Source: an uncultured Bacteroidota bacterium (GTDB taxonomy: Bacteria > Bacteroidota > Bacteroidia > Bacteroidales > UBA12481). Taken from it: a DNA stretch of 37,739 bases. The notes under the pieces are model-generated. The model was not told where the DNA came from and searched no databases. It saw only the letters and a program-made list of their open reading frames with translations. The stretch covers positions 1-37,739 of the forward strand of contig CAINOB010000033.1 of NCBI GenBank assembly GCA_903851365.1. Direction: 5' to 3'. Below, piece by piece: positions 26,725-34,835 of this stretch. Numbering within the stretch: position 1 is the stretch's first letter; each line of letters begins with the position of its first letter. The position numbers and the translations under genes were made by a program.

Positions 26725-27831
26725 ATGTTCCTCAATTCTCTTTTAGCCGCAAAAGTATTAACCTCCATCGTTGTCACATTGAGTCCGATGGTTCCAAATG
26801 ATTCAGTTTCAATCCGGTGGTCACCCAAAGGAGAAAAGCTCCAGCTTGTTGAATCAAAAGCCGGGTTAACCTCCGAATTCTTTCTGGGGTCAAAAGACCT
26901 GGGTCCCGTTAAATTGATATTGTCAAAGAGCAAAGATGCTTTGTATCCTGATATGCTTCAGGCAGATTGGAACAGGAACGGCCGGTTGGATGATGATTCA
27001 ATTATCAGGACGGTACCTAAAGAAACCCGGGGAAAGATGTGGTCCTCCTTTACAGCAAGCATAGATATTCCGGTAAAAGATCCGGCAACAGGCAAGCAGG
27101 TTATTAATCCTTATCCGCTTAATTTCTGGTATGTGTATGATCCGGTTGAACCTCAGGCTGAAAAAGTAATTCGATATTCGAGACGCGGATGGATGCAGGG
27201 CTCCTTTGAAGCTGACAGTATTAAGGGCCTAATTATGCTGACAGAGATGCAGATGGACGGAATATATGACACTCTTGACAGTTGGATGCTTGCTATGAAG
27301 TCGAATCCAAAAGAATTGTATGGTGCAAATTCAAGAACCTGTACCGACCATGCATGGATCGGGGATAAGGCCTACAGGATTAGCGAAATCGATCCATCCG
27401 GACGAAGGGTTAAGCTCACGAGGATTAATCCCGGGGTTACTAAAGAACAGGAAGCCGCCTCCAGGGATTTGATGGCTGCAGACAGGAATGCTGCTCATTC
27501 AGGTAAGAGCGTACCTTTTTTACATGATTACCGTGCCGCTGTGAAACAGGCAAAGACAGAACAAAAACCTTTGTTAATAGATTTTGAGACTACCTGGTGC
27601 GGACCCTGTAAGCAGATGGACCAATGGATTTACAACGCTGACCTGATTGTAGCGAAATCTATTAACCTTGTGGCAGTCAAGGTTGATGGAGATGAAAATC
27701 GTGATTTAGGGAAACAACTAAAGGTTGATGCTTATCCAACTATCATCCTGATTGGCAAGGATGGAAAAGAACTAAGAAGGGCAGTTGGATATCAATCTGT
27801 TACTCAGATGTTGACATTTTTATCGCTGTAA
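26725..27831 (+). CDS. Exported thioredoxin-fold protein with an unknown N-terminal domain
   Basis: A 368-residue protein. A weak hydrophobic N-terminus (MFLNSLLAAKVLTSIVVTLS) could be a signal peptide. Residues 25-250 form a domain I do not recognise. It contains the loop DWNRNGRLDDD (81-91), whose spacing of acidic and Asn residues resembles a dockerin/EF-hand calcium loop. The C-terminal thioredoxin domain (about 255-368) carries the active site WCGPC (Cys292 and Cys295) and the cis-proline YPT (Pro338). Thioredoxin proteins of this layout reduce or transfer electrons to periplasmic partners, and the role here is not evident. It is divergent from the radical SAM gene and stands alone before the RRM gene. 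Confidence 0.85.
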   Translation: MFLNSLLAAKVLTSIVVTLSPMVPNDSVSIRWSPKGEKLQLVESKAGLTSEFFLGSKDLGPVKLILSKSKDALYPDMLQADWNRNGRLDDDSIIRTVPKETRGKMWSSFTASIDIPVKDPATGKQVINPYPLNFWYVYDPVEPQAEKVIRYSRRGWMQGSFEADSIKGLIMLTEMQMDGIYDTLDSWMLAMKSNPKELYGANSRTCTDHAWIGDKAYRISEIDPSGRRVKLTRINPGVTKEQEAASRDLMAADRNAAHSGKSVPFLHDYRAAVKQAKTEQKPLLIDFETTWCGPCKQMDQWIYNADLIVAKSINLVAVKVDGDENRDLGKQLKVDAYPTIILIGKDGKELRRAVGYQSVTQMLTFLSL

Positions 27832-27923
27832 TAATGTTTATTCCGATAATTTTATAACGGTATGGTAATTAATTAAAAAAGAATAATCTTTGTTTTACAT
27901 TTAACTAACCTTTTCCCTTTACT

Positions 27924-28217
27924 ATGAACATTTTTGTTGCAAAGTTAAGCTCTGACACCAAAGGTGATGACCTGCAAGGGCTTTTCGAAACCTATGGCCG
28001 CGTGGATTCGGCTAAAGTGATTATTGATCGCGATACCAACCAGTCAAAAGGTTTTGGTTTCGTTGAGATGCCTGATGATCGTGAAGCTCAAGCTGCAATT
28101 GATGAGCTGAACGAGACTGATTTCAAAGGTAGCCGTATCGTTGTGAAAGTGGCTCGTCCACGCACGGAAGGACCATCCGAAGGCCCAAGGAGGCCTAACC
28201 CCAGATTTAATCGATAA
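27924..28217 (+). CDS. Small RRM-type RNA-binding protein
   Basis: A 97-residue protein consisting of one RNA recognition motif: RNP2 is IFVAKL (about 3-8), RNP1 is KGFGFVEM (about 42-49) with the aromatic residues of RNA-contacting RRMs, and a short basic tail (RPRTEGPSEGPRRPNPRFNR) follows. Such proteins are abundant in Bacteroidota and cyanobacteria and act as RNA chaperones or post-transcriptional regulators; this phylum usually lacks Hfq. A near-match -7 sequence (AATCTTTG, about 27885) lies upstream with a 30-nt leader rich in C and T. It is monocistronic and ends in a strong terminator. Confidence 0.95.
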   Translation: MNIFVAKLSSDTKGDDLQGLFETYGRVDSAKVIIDRDTNQSKGFGFVEMPDDREAQAAIDELNETDFKGSRIVVKVARPRTEGPSEGPRRPNPRFNR

Positions 28218-28228
28218 GCTATTAAACT

Positions 28229-28253
28229 AAAAGGCGGGGTTCCGCCTTTTTTT
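28229..28253. terminator. Bidirectional terminator between the RRM gene and feoAB
   Basis: The stem AAAAGGCGG / CCGCCTTTT has a 4-nt loop (GGTT), followed by a run of T on the plus strand and preceded by A-rich sequence, so it works on both strands. It overlaps the feoAB stop codon (28252-28254). Confidence 0.9.
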
Positions 28254-30675
28254 ATATCCATCCGGTAACCAGGTATCCCAGCCAACCGACCAGCCAGGCG
28301 AGCATGGTCATATAAACGACCATGAATGCCGACCATTTCCATTTTCCTGATTCCCGCCGGATAGCAGCAAGAACGGCTATGCAGGGCACATAAATCAGAA
28401 CAAACAGCATAAAAGCCAGCCCTGCCCGCAGGGTAAAAGCAGCAGTCCCTTTTAGTCGACCTTCTGTATGTTTTGATTGCATCATCCTATTTTGGACCGA
28501 TGCTTTAGGGTCACCATCCTGATATAAAACGCCTATTGTGCTAACGACAACTTCTTTGGCAGCAATTCCGGAAAGCACGGCCACCGACATTTTCCAATCG
28601 AATCCCAATGGAGCAAGAACAGGTTGAACAGCCCTCCCGATATGGCCAATTGCCGATCCTTCCAATTGAATGGATTTGTTTTCTGAAATTCTCGGAAAAT
28701 ATCCCAAAGCCCAGATAACTATCGAAGCTACCAGGATAACACCTCCCATTTTTTTCAGGTACAAACGGCTCCGGAACCACATGTGCTTAACAATGGCATT
28801 CGTACGAGGACTCCGATAGGGGGGGAGCTCCATAACGAAAGGAGCTTCTTTGCGCCGGAATAATGTGTTTCTGAGTATGAGAGCCATAAATATCGACAGG
28901 ATGATTCCGACCAGGTAAAGGCAGAAAATCACATTGGCTGCCTGCCCGGGAAATATCACGCCGGCGATCAAAATATAAACAGGTAACCTGGCACTACACG
29001 ACATCAAAGGTATAATCAGCATGGTCATGAGCCGGTCGCCACGATTCTCGATGGTTCGTGTAGCCATGATGGCAGGTACGTTACATCCAAAACCCATGAT
29101 CAACGGAATGAATGATTTTCCATGCAATCCGATCAGATGCATGAGTTTATCCATGATAAAAGCAACCCGGGCCATGTAACCTGTATCTTCCATGAATGAA
29201 ATAAAGAAGAAGAGGATCAGGATATTGGGTAGAAAAATTATAACTCCACCCACACCGCCAATGATTCCATCAATCAGAAAATCCTTAAGAATACCTGCAT
29301 TCAGCGTATTCTGCAGTATCGCGGATAGGGCATGAACGCCTGATTCGATAGCATGAACGGGATATTTTCCAAGGTTAAACGTGGACTGGAACATTATCCA
29401 TAGGAACAACAGGAAAATCGGAAATCCCAGCCATTTATGAGTCAGGATATTATCGATTCTTGAGGTGGGTGTAACTTGTTCAGCCGGAACCTCTTTCTTT
29501 TTAAGAGTTTCCCGCAGAGCACCTGAAATAAACCCGTACCTCGAGTCTGTTAAAAGACTTTCAGCATCCTTGTTATATATTTTCTCAATCCGGTCGATCT
29601 CTTTATCAGCAAGCCGCGTAAGCACTTCGGTATCACTGATTGCTTTAACTGATTTCAGAACTTCCGGATTTCTTTCCAGCAGTTTGATAGCCAGAAAGCG
29701 GCTTGAAAAACGGTCCGAAAAATCAGGAGATGCCCAGAGTTTATCCTGCAGGGTTTTGATGCTAATCTCGATTTCTGGGTCATATGGAATATGAATGTGG
29801 CGGACCACTCTTTCCCTTCCCTGCATCACTTCTATCACTTTGTGAAACAGATCATCGATGCCTGTCCCTTTTATCCCAACGGTTGGGATCACCGGGATAC
29901 CGAGCAATTGTGCCAGATATTCATGGTTCAGCTGATTACCGCTTTTCTCCAGTTCATCCGACATATTAAGGGCGATAACAACTGGTAGATCCATATCGAT
30001 CAGCTGGGTGGTCAGGTAAAGGTTGCGTTCCAGATTCGAGGCATCCAGAACATTTATCACCACATCGGGATGCCCGATCAATAGCTGATCGCGGACAAAG
30101 AGCTCATCCGGACTATAAGTGTTCAACGAATAGGTGCCTGGCAGATCGGTCAACTGAAATTTCTGATTTTCAAATTCGATGTCCGCTATTTTTGCTTCAA
30201 CAGTTACTCCAGCATAGTTGCCTGTATGCTCACGTGAATGGCTTGCCAGGTTGAATATTGATGTTTTACCACAATTTGGATTACCTACCAGTGCAACTTC
30301 AATGATATCAGGCATATATCCAGGTCCGTCAGAAGATGCTGTTAAGGTATTTTTGCTAAAAGAGGATTTCTTTGTCATCCCGATGAAGGTCGGGACCCCG
30401 TTCTTACCTGCGAAATCTGGCGCGGGGACTTCCTCGGCAACCACAAAATCTTCCAAGGGCACTACCTCTATCAGTTCCGCTTCGGCATGACGCAACGAAA
30501 CATTGTAACCAAGAATTTTATATTCGATCGGGTCCTTGAGTGGGGCAGACTTGATGACAGATACTTCCTTTCCGTGAATGAATCCCATGTCCATGATGCG
30601 CCGTCGAAATACACCACGTCCTTTAATCTTGGTGATTATTCCCGTCTGTCCCGTTTGAAGTTCTGCTAATGTCAT
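28252..30675 (-). CDS. feoB: Ferrous iron transporter FeoB with fused N-terminal FeoA domain
   Basis: An 807-residue fusion. Residues 1-75 are a FeoA SH3-like domain (MTLAELQTGQTGIITKIKGR, MDMGFIHGKEVSVI, RHAEAELIEV). A linker (about 76-125) holds a translated repeat. The FeoB G domain follows, with G1 GNPNCGKTS, G3 DLPGTYSL and G4 NMSDE. The polytopic membrane domain has gate motifs (IMGFGCNVPAIMATRTIENR, LMSCSARLPVYIL, AAKEVVVSTIGVLY). It carries Fe2+ across the cytoplasmic membrane. FeoA-FeoB fusions are typical of Bacteroidota. A TATCTTTG -7 box at 30692-30685 and a Fur-type palindrome lie just upstream, predicting repression by iron. It shares the control region with the divergent ABC transporter operon. 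Confidence 0.96.
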   Translation of the reverse strand: MTLAELQTGQTGIITKIKGRGVFRRRIMDMGFIHGKEVSVIKSAPLKDPIEYKILGYNVSLRHAEAELIEVVPLEDFVVAEEVPAPDFAGKNGVPTFIGMTKKSSFSKNTLTASSDGPGYMPDIIEVALVGNPNCGKTSIFNLASHSREHTGNYAGVTVEAKIADIEFENQKFQLTDLPGTYSLNTYSPDELFVRDQLLIGHPDVVINVLDASNLERNLYLTTQLIDMDLPVVIALNMSDELEKSGNQLNHEYLAQLLGIPVIPTVGIKGTGIDDLFHKVIEVMQGRERVVRHIHIPYDPEIEISIKTLQDKLWASPDFSDRFSSRFLAIKLLERNPEVLKSVKAISDTEVLTRLADKEIDRIEKIYNKDAESLLTDSRYGFISGALRETLKKKEVPAEQVTPTSRIDNILTHKWLGFPIFLLFLWIMFQSTFNLGKYPVHAIESGVHALSAILQNTLNAGILKDFLIDGIIGGVGGVIIFLPNILILFFFISFMEDTGYMARVAFIMDKLMHLIGLHGKSFIPLIMGFGCNVPAIMATRTIENRGDRLMTMLIIPLMSCSARLPVYILIAGVIFPGQAANVIFCLYLVGIILSIFMALILRNTLFRRKEAPFVMELPPYRSPRTNAIVKHMWFRSRLYLKKMGGVILVASIVIWALGYFPRISENKSIQLEGSAIGHIGRAVQPVLAPLGFDWKMSVAVLSGIAAKEVVVSTIGVLYQDGDPKASVQNRMMQSKHTEGRLKGTAAFTLRAGLAFMLFVLIYVPCIAVLAAIRRESGKWKWSAFMVVYMTMLAWLVGWLGYLVTGWI
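30372..30400. repeat. 29-bp palindromic repeat, copy 1, inside feoAB
   Basis: The sequence begins TTGTCATCCCGATGAAGGTC on the plus strand and ends with CGGGACCCCG. The inner arms TCGGGA/TCCCGA pair. It matches copy 2 (30809-30837, reverse orientation) with 3 differences in 29. Read on the feoAB strand it encodes about residues 92-102 (NGVPTFIGMTK) in the linker between the FeoA and FeoB domains, in frame. Confidence 0.8.
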
Positions 30676-30684
30676 AACCGGTCA

Positions 30685-30692
30685 CAAAGATA
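30685..30692 (-). promoter_or_regulatory. -7 box of feoAB
   Basis: On the minus strand TATCTTTG (30692-30685) is an exact TAnnTTTG match, with the feoAB ATG 9 nt beyond. The usual -33 site would fall inside the Fur-type palindrome, where no TTG is present. Confidence 0.55.
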
Positions 30693-30706
30693 TCCTTTTT
30701 TGCTAT

Positions 30707-30721
30707 TTAGAATGATTCTAA
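30707..30721. promoter_or_regulatory. Perfect 7-1-7 palindrome, probable Fur-family operator
   Basis: TTAGAAT-G-ATTCTAA is a perfect 15-bp inverted repeat centred at 30714. It has the 7-1-7 form of Fur boxes (TGATAATNATTATCA), matching at 5 of 7 positions per arm. It covers the -33 region of feoAB and lies next to that of the divergent operon, so one bound repressor could shut both. A DtxR-family operator is an alternative. The regulator gene is not in the window. Confidence 0.6.
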
Positions 30722-30743
30722 GTTATGATAAAATTCGAAGCAT

Positions 30744-30751
30744 TATCTTCG
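30744..30751 (+). promoter_or_regulatory. Near-consensus -7 box of the iron ABC operon
   Basis: TATCTTCG differs from TAnnTTTG at one position. It lies 18 bp before the ATG at 30770 and 93 bp before the alternative start at 30845. The Fur-type palindrome ends 22 nt upstream, close to the -33 position. Confidence 0.35.
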
Positions 30752-30769
30752 TCACTCTAAAATAGGGTA

Positions 30770-31993
30770 ATGGTCGAAGGTGTTCAATCTGGCATTTGCT
30801 GTAAGGGGCGGGGTTCCGACTTTCGTCGGGATGACAACTCTTTGATGGTGATGTTATTACTGCTTTTAGTAATAATTTTTGGAGAGTGTCAGGGGAAGAG
30901 AGGACCTGCTTCAGTAAGGGCGGTGAGTGTCTCTACTGCTGATACGACCCTACCATCTGTAAAATATGCTAAAGGATTTCGCATTGAAAAAACTCAGGAG
31001 GGTACGATTCTGGTTTTTTCGGACCCGATAAAAGCTGGCAGGGAGATTGCCCGCTACCGTTTGGTGAGACAAGGAGCCAATTTTAAAAAACAAGATGGAA
31101 TAACTGACATCCTTGTACCCGTGTCGCATCTGGCTGCTTCTTCAACAACACATGCCGGATTTTTATCAGCTATCGGTGCTGGTAAAAGCTTAATGGGTTG
31201 CAACAATCCGGAGAGATTATTCGATACTCTTTTGTTTAACAGATTTGAACGTGGCCAGCTTGTACGAACCGGGCGTGACCAGGGATATAATCTCGAATAC
31301 CTGATTGCCAGCCGACCCGACCTTGTTTTGAAATCGGGTGTCGACGGCCAGTTTGTTCCGGATCCCAGGCTTAGTGAAGCAGGGATACCAGTGCTCTACG
31401 TACTCGAGTGGATGGAACCCACGCCATTGGGCAGAGCTGAATGGATAAAGGTTTTTGGGTTGATTACAGGGAAGGAGAGAGTGGCAGATTCAGTGTTTTC
31501 TGAAATCGAAATGAAGTATAATTCACTGGCGACACTGGGTCATGAGGCTGCGGAGAAAATCAAGGTTTTAACGGGTAATGTATTTAAAGGAACCTGGTAC
31601 ATGCCGGGTGGAAATAATTATATGGCCCGTTTTTTTGATGATGCTGGTATGGATTATCTTTGGAAGGACAATAACCAGGCAGGTAGCCTGGCGCTCAGTT
31701 TTGAATCTGTGGTATACAAGTTATCTGAAGCTCCGGTTTGGATCAATGTGAACGTAGATTCAATTTCCCGACTGATAGCCGCTGAAGCCAGATATTCTGT
31801 TTTCAGGGCAGTGAAGGAACATCAGGTTTACAGCGTATCTAACAGGATAAATTCCCACGGAGGAAATGACTTTTGGGAAAGTGCAGTTGTCAGGCCAGAT
31901 ATGGTTCTTTCGGATTTACTGGCAATCGCTCATCCGGAATTGATGCCGGAACATATCTGGAATTATTATAAACCTTTGGTGTACAATCAATAG
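30770..31993 (+). CDS. ABC transporter substrate-binding protein (iron-siderophore/cobalamin type); start uncertain
   Basis: A 407-residue (or 382-residue) exported binding protein of the FepB/BtuF class. Typical stretches are DILVPVSHLAASSTTHAGFL (about 107-126), NLEYLIASRPDLVLKSGVDG, GIPVLYVLEWMEPTPLGRAEW and a long linking helix before the C-terminal lobe. The signal sequence is problematic. ATG 30845 gives MVMLLLLLVIIFGECQG, with no positive N-region and a non-standard lipobox (Glu at -1). The ATG at 30770 adds 25 residues, part of which (GRGSDFRRDD) is encoded by the palindromic repeat and supplies the missing positive charge. It heads the operon with permease, ATPase and nadA. The divergent feoAB and the Fur-type box favour an iron chelate as substrate, but cobalamin cannot be excluded. 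Confidence 0.85.
   Translation: MVEGVQSGICCKGRGSDFRRDDNSLMVMLLLLLVIIFGECQGKRGPASVRAVSVSTADTTLPSVKYAKGFRIEKTQEGTILVFSDPIKAGREIARYRLVRQGANFKKQDGITDILVPVSHLAASSTTHAGFLSAIGAGKSLMGCNNPERLFDTLLFNRFERGQLVRTGRDQGYNLEYLIASRPDLVLKSGVDGQFVPDPRLSEAGIPVLYVLEWMEPTPLGRAEWIKVFGLITGKERVADSVFSEIEMKYNSLATLGHEAAEKIKVLTGNVFKGTWYMPGGNNYMARFFDDAGMDYLWKDNNQAGSLALSFESVVYKLSEAPVWINVNVDSISRLIAAEARYSVFRAVKEHQVYSVSNRINSHGGNDFWESAVVRPDMVLSDLLAIAHPELMPEHIWNYYKPLVYNQ
30809..30837. repeat. 29-bp palindromic repeat, copy 2, at the 5' end of the binding-protein gene
   Basis: It begins CGGGGTTCCGACTTTCGTCG on the plus strand and ends with GGATGACAA. It is the reverse complement of copy 1 (30372-30400) with 3 differences. It lies between the two possible start codons (30770 and 30845) of the binding-protein gene. 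Confidence 0.8.
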
Positions 31994-31994
31994 A

Positions 31995-33038
31995 ATGAAT
32001 ACTAAGAAGACCCGATGGATTTTCCCGATGCTGACCGGAATTTTGGTTCTGGCCTTCTTTGGTGATCTGGTTTTTGGCAGTATTCGACTTTCCTCAAAAG
32101 ATTTCTTTGATGCTCTCTTGGGCAGGCCGGGTGATCAGAATATCAGTTATATCGTTTGGAGCCTGCGCTTGCCTAAAGCTATCACGGCAATTTTGGCAGG
32201 ATCAGGATTGGCATTATGCGGATTAATGATGCAAACGTTGTTCAGAAATCCGCTGGCCGGGCCATTTGTTCTGGGTATCAGCTCAGGAGCGAGTTTGGGA
32301 GTTGCTTTACTTGTGATGGCATCATCGTGGTTTGGCGGACATGCGATGGTCCAGGTTTTTTCCTATGGGCACCTGGGCATGGTACTTGCAGCTATGGCTG
32401 GCGCTCTTATAGTGATGTTTCTGGTTATCTGGGTATCGGTAAGGGTTGCTGATTCCGTATCGATCCTGATCATCGGAATGATGTTCGGAAGTGCAACAGG
32501 AGCCATTGTCAGTCTGTTGCAATACTTTAGTGATCCCGATGCGGTAAAAAGTTTCCTTGTATGGACTTTTGGAGATATCAGCGCAGTAACTGCTGAACAT
32601 TTAAAACTGCTGGCTCCTATTGTCATTGCAGGACTTCTTGCGGGACTGATGCTGAAAAAACCTCTGAATGCACTTATGCTGGGTGAGAATCATGCCAGGG
32701 TTATCGGAGTAAATGTTAAACGGTTCCGGATTATCATCATAATTGTCACGGGTCTATTAACCGGGGCGATCACCGCCTTTACGGGTCCGATAGCCTTTGT
32801 AGGATTGGCTGTACCACATCTGGCCAGAGCAATTTTAAAATCTTCGGACCATAAAGCGCTTACTCCGGCCACCTTGATGTGTGGCGCAATCATTATGCTG
32901 ATCTGTGATATTCTTGCTCAGCTCCCTGCGTCAAACCAAGTATTGCCGATTAATACAGTGACAGCAATTTTTGGGGCACCGGTTGTGATCTGGGTAATTC
33001 TCCGAAATCGTCGCGGACGTACTCCTTTCGTGTCATGA
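31995..33038 (+). CDS. FecCD/BtuC-family ABC transporter permease
   Basis: A 347-residue polytopic protein, about ten predicted helices, of the FecCD family that forms the channel for iron-chelate or vitamin B12 import. Signatures are WSLRLPKAITAILAGSGLAL (about 55-74), GLMMQTLFRNPLAGPFVLGI (about 76-95) with the following SSGAS, and the coupling region near FTGPIAFVGLAVPHLARAIL (about 263-282), which contacts the ATPase. It starts 1 nt after the binding-protein gene, and its stop overlaps the start of the ATPase gene (ATGA). Only one permease is present, so it would act as a homodimer. Confidence 0.95.
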   Translation: MNTKKTRWIFPMLTGILVLAFFGDLVFGSIRLSSKDFFDALLGRPGDQNISYIVWSLRLPKAITAILAGSGLALCGLMMQTLFRNPLAGPFVLGISSGASLGVALLVMASSWFGGHAMVQVFSYGHLGMVLAAMAGALIVMFLVIWVSVRVADSVSILIIGMMFGSATGAIVSLLQYFSDPDAVKSFLVWTFGDISAVTAEHLKLLAPIVIAGLLAGLMLKKPLNALMLGENHARVIGVNVKRFRIIIIIVTGLLTGAITAFTGPIAFVGLAVPHLARAILKSSDHKALTPATLMCGAIIMLICDILAQLPASNQVLPINTVTAIFGAPVVIWVILRNRRGRTPFVS

Positions 33039-33862
33039 GCAAATCCGGAGCAAATATCGCCATCCTTGAATCGATTGACCTTACGATCGGTTATGCGCAC
33101 CAGGGCAGGCCGCCACTTATCCTTGCCAGCCATTTGCGGTTGAATATAGAAAGTGGTCAGGTTATAGGATTACTCGGTCCGAACGGATCCGGCAAATCAA
33201 CCTTGCTCCGAACGTTGGCAGGATTGCAGCCGCCAATATCAGGATCAATAACGATACAGGGTCAACCCATAAAAAGCAACCAGGTTCGCCAAACCGCACG
33301 GATGCTGAGTGTAGTGCTAACTGATAGAATTGATGTTCGTAACCTAACTGTTTATCAGCTGGTTTCCATGGGCAGATATCCTTTTACCGATTGGCTTGGA
33401 CGAGAGGAGGATCACGGTCCGGAAAGGATACTGACTGCATTGCATCAGGTGCGACTGGCAGGATATGCCAATCGATTTTTCAATGAACTAAGTGATGGAG
33501 AGCAGCAAAGAGTGTTACTGGCCAAAGCGCTGGTTCAGGATACCGCATTAATTATTCTTGATGAACCAACCGCCCATCTCGACCTGCCGAACAGGATTTC
33601 GATTATGCGTCTTTTGCGAACCCTGGCTGATGAAACAGGGAAAAGTATTCTGTTTTCGTCGCATGACCTTGATCTGGCTGTTCATACAGCTGATCATCTC
33701 TGGTTATTGCAAAATGGCGGGAAATTGATTCAGGGAAGTCCTCGGGAGCTGATGACGGGCAATGCCTTTGAAGATACTTTTCGTATCGGGACAGATGATC
33801 TTGATCAGGATATAGTGACTGACTATTTCCGTACCCTGAAAAAGTCTAATATTGCAAAATGA
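33035..33862 (+). CDS. ABC transporter ATP-binding protein (FecE/BtuD class)
   Basis: A 275-residue ATPase. It has Walker A GPNGSGKSTL (about 49-58), a Q-loop region at about 90-95 (MLSVVLTD, where the usual Gln is not obvious), the signature LSDGEQQRVLLAKAL (about 154-168), Walker B LIILDEPTAHLD and the switch His in FSSHDLDLAV. LSDGE in place of LSGGE is common in the siderophore/haem/B12 class. The N-terminus (1-15, MSKSGANIAILES) may be slightly extended. Start and stop overlap its neighbours by 4 bp on both sides (ATGA), so translation of permease, ATPase and NadA is probably coupled. Confidence 0.95.
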   Translation: MSKSGANIAILESIDLTIGYAHQGRPPLILASHLRLNIESGQVIGLLGPNGSGKSTLLRTLAGLQPPISGSITIQGQPIKSNQVRQTARMLSVVLTDRIDVRNLTVYQLVSMGRYPFTDWLGREEDHGPERILTALHQVRLAGYANRFFNELSDGEQQRVLLAKALVQDTALIILDEPTAHLDLPNRISIMRLLRTLADETGKSILFSSHDLDLAVHTADHLWLLQNGGKLIQGSPRELMTGNAFEDTFRIGTDDLDQDIVTDYFRTLKKSNIAK

Positions 33863-34833
33863 AAGATTCTTGGATAAAAAAAGGATTCGTGGATGAACCC
33901 GTCGACAGTAATGTGAATTTGGTTGACGGAATCAGGAGGTTGGTGAAGGAAAAGAATGCGGTAATCCTTGCGCATTATTATCAGGAAGCAGAAATTCAGG
34001 ATATAGCTGATTTTGTTGGTGACAGCCTTGATTTGTCGCGGAAGGCGGCTGAAACTGAAGCTGAAATCATAGTTTTTGCCGGGGTGCATTTCATGGCCGA
34101 GACCGCCAAAATTCTTTCTCCGCAAAAGAAAGTTTTCATTCCCGATCAAATGGCTGGCTGTTCACTGGCTGATTCTTGTCCGCCTGCGGAATTTGAAGTT
34201 TTCCGGAAAGAACATCCTGACCATATGGTTGTGACTTATGTGAATACCAGTGCGGCAATCAAGGCTCTTTCAGATGTTTGCTGTACTTCGACTAATGCAT
34301 TGCAAATCATTCAGCATATTCCTGCAAATCAAAAAATCATATTTGCTCCTGACAGGAATCTGGGTAACTATCTTAATAGCCTCACAGGCAGAGACATGCT
34401 GTTATGGGATGGTGCCTGCCATGTGCATGAGGAATTCTCTTTAGAAAAGATATTGCTGTTAAAGAATGAATATCCGGAGGCTAAAATCATTGCTCATCCT
34501 GAATGTCAGGGACCGATCAGGGTTGTCGCAGATTTTATCGGGTCGACATCGGCGTTATTGAATTTTTCTTCCAGCGATCCTACCATGACTTATATTGTAG
34601 CCACGGAATCTGGAATCCTGCATCAGATGAAGAAGGCAAATCCTGATAAACTATTCATACCGGCACCACCAAAGGACAGCACCTGCGCTTGCAATGACTG
34701 CAAGTTTATGAAGCTGCATAATCTTAGGAAGATCTATAATACACTCAAATACGAATGGCCCGATGTTACTGTACCCGAGGAAATACGGGTACTAGCGGAG
34801 GTCCCTATCAGGCGTATGCTGGAGTGGTCGTAG
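33859..34833 (+). CDS. nadA: Quinolinate synthase NadA
   Basis: A 324-residue [4Fe-4S] enzyme that condenses iminoaspartate with dihydroxyacetone phosphate to make quinolinate, the NAD precursor. Three similar domains are visible. Substrate-site motifs include LAHYYQEAEIQDIADFVGDS (about 38-57) and HPECQGPIRVVADFIGSTSA (about 213-232). Cluster cysteines are Cys101 (MAGCSLADSCP), Cys187 (DGACHVHE) and one of Cys276/278/281 in STCACNDCKFM. It is unusual as the last gene of an iron-type ABC transporter operon, joined by a 4-bp ATGA overlap. nadB and nadC are not in the window. Its stop is 2 bp from the convergent unknown gene. Confidence 0.97.
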   Translation: MKDSWIKKGFVDEPVDSNVNLVDGIRRLVKEKNAVILAHYYQEAEIQDIADFVGDSLDLSRKAAETEAEIIVFAGVHFMAETAKILSPQKKVFIPDQMAGCSLADSCPPAEFEVFRKEHPDHMVVTYVNTSAAIKALSDVCCTSTNALQIIQHIPANQKIIFAPDRNLGNYLNSLTGRDMLLWDGACHVHEEFSLEKILLLKNEYPEAKIIAHPECQGPIRVVADFIGSTSALLNFSSSDPTMTYIVATESGILHQMKKANPDKLFIPAPPKDSTCACNDCKFMKLHNLRKIYNTLKYEWPDVTVPEEIRVLAEVPIRRMLEWS

Positions 34834-34835
34834 AT

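Noticed and set aside
34834-34835. A missing terminator between nadA and the convergent unknown gene taken as evidence of a frameshift
   Set aside because: Both reading frames end normally with family-typical (nadA) or plausible C-termini; tight convergent ends are common in this window (for example mltG/murB).
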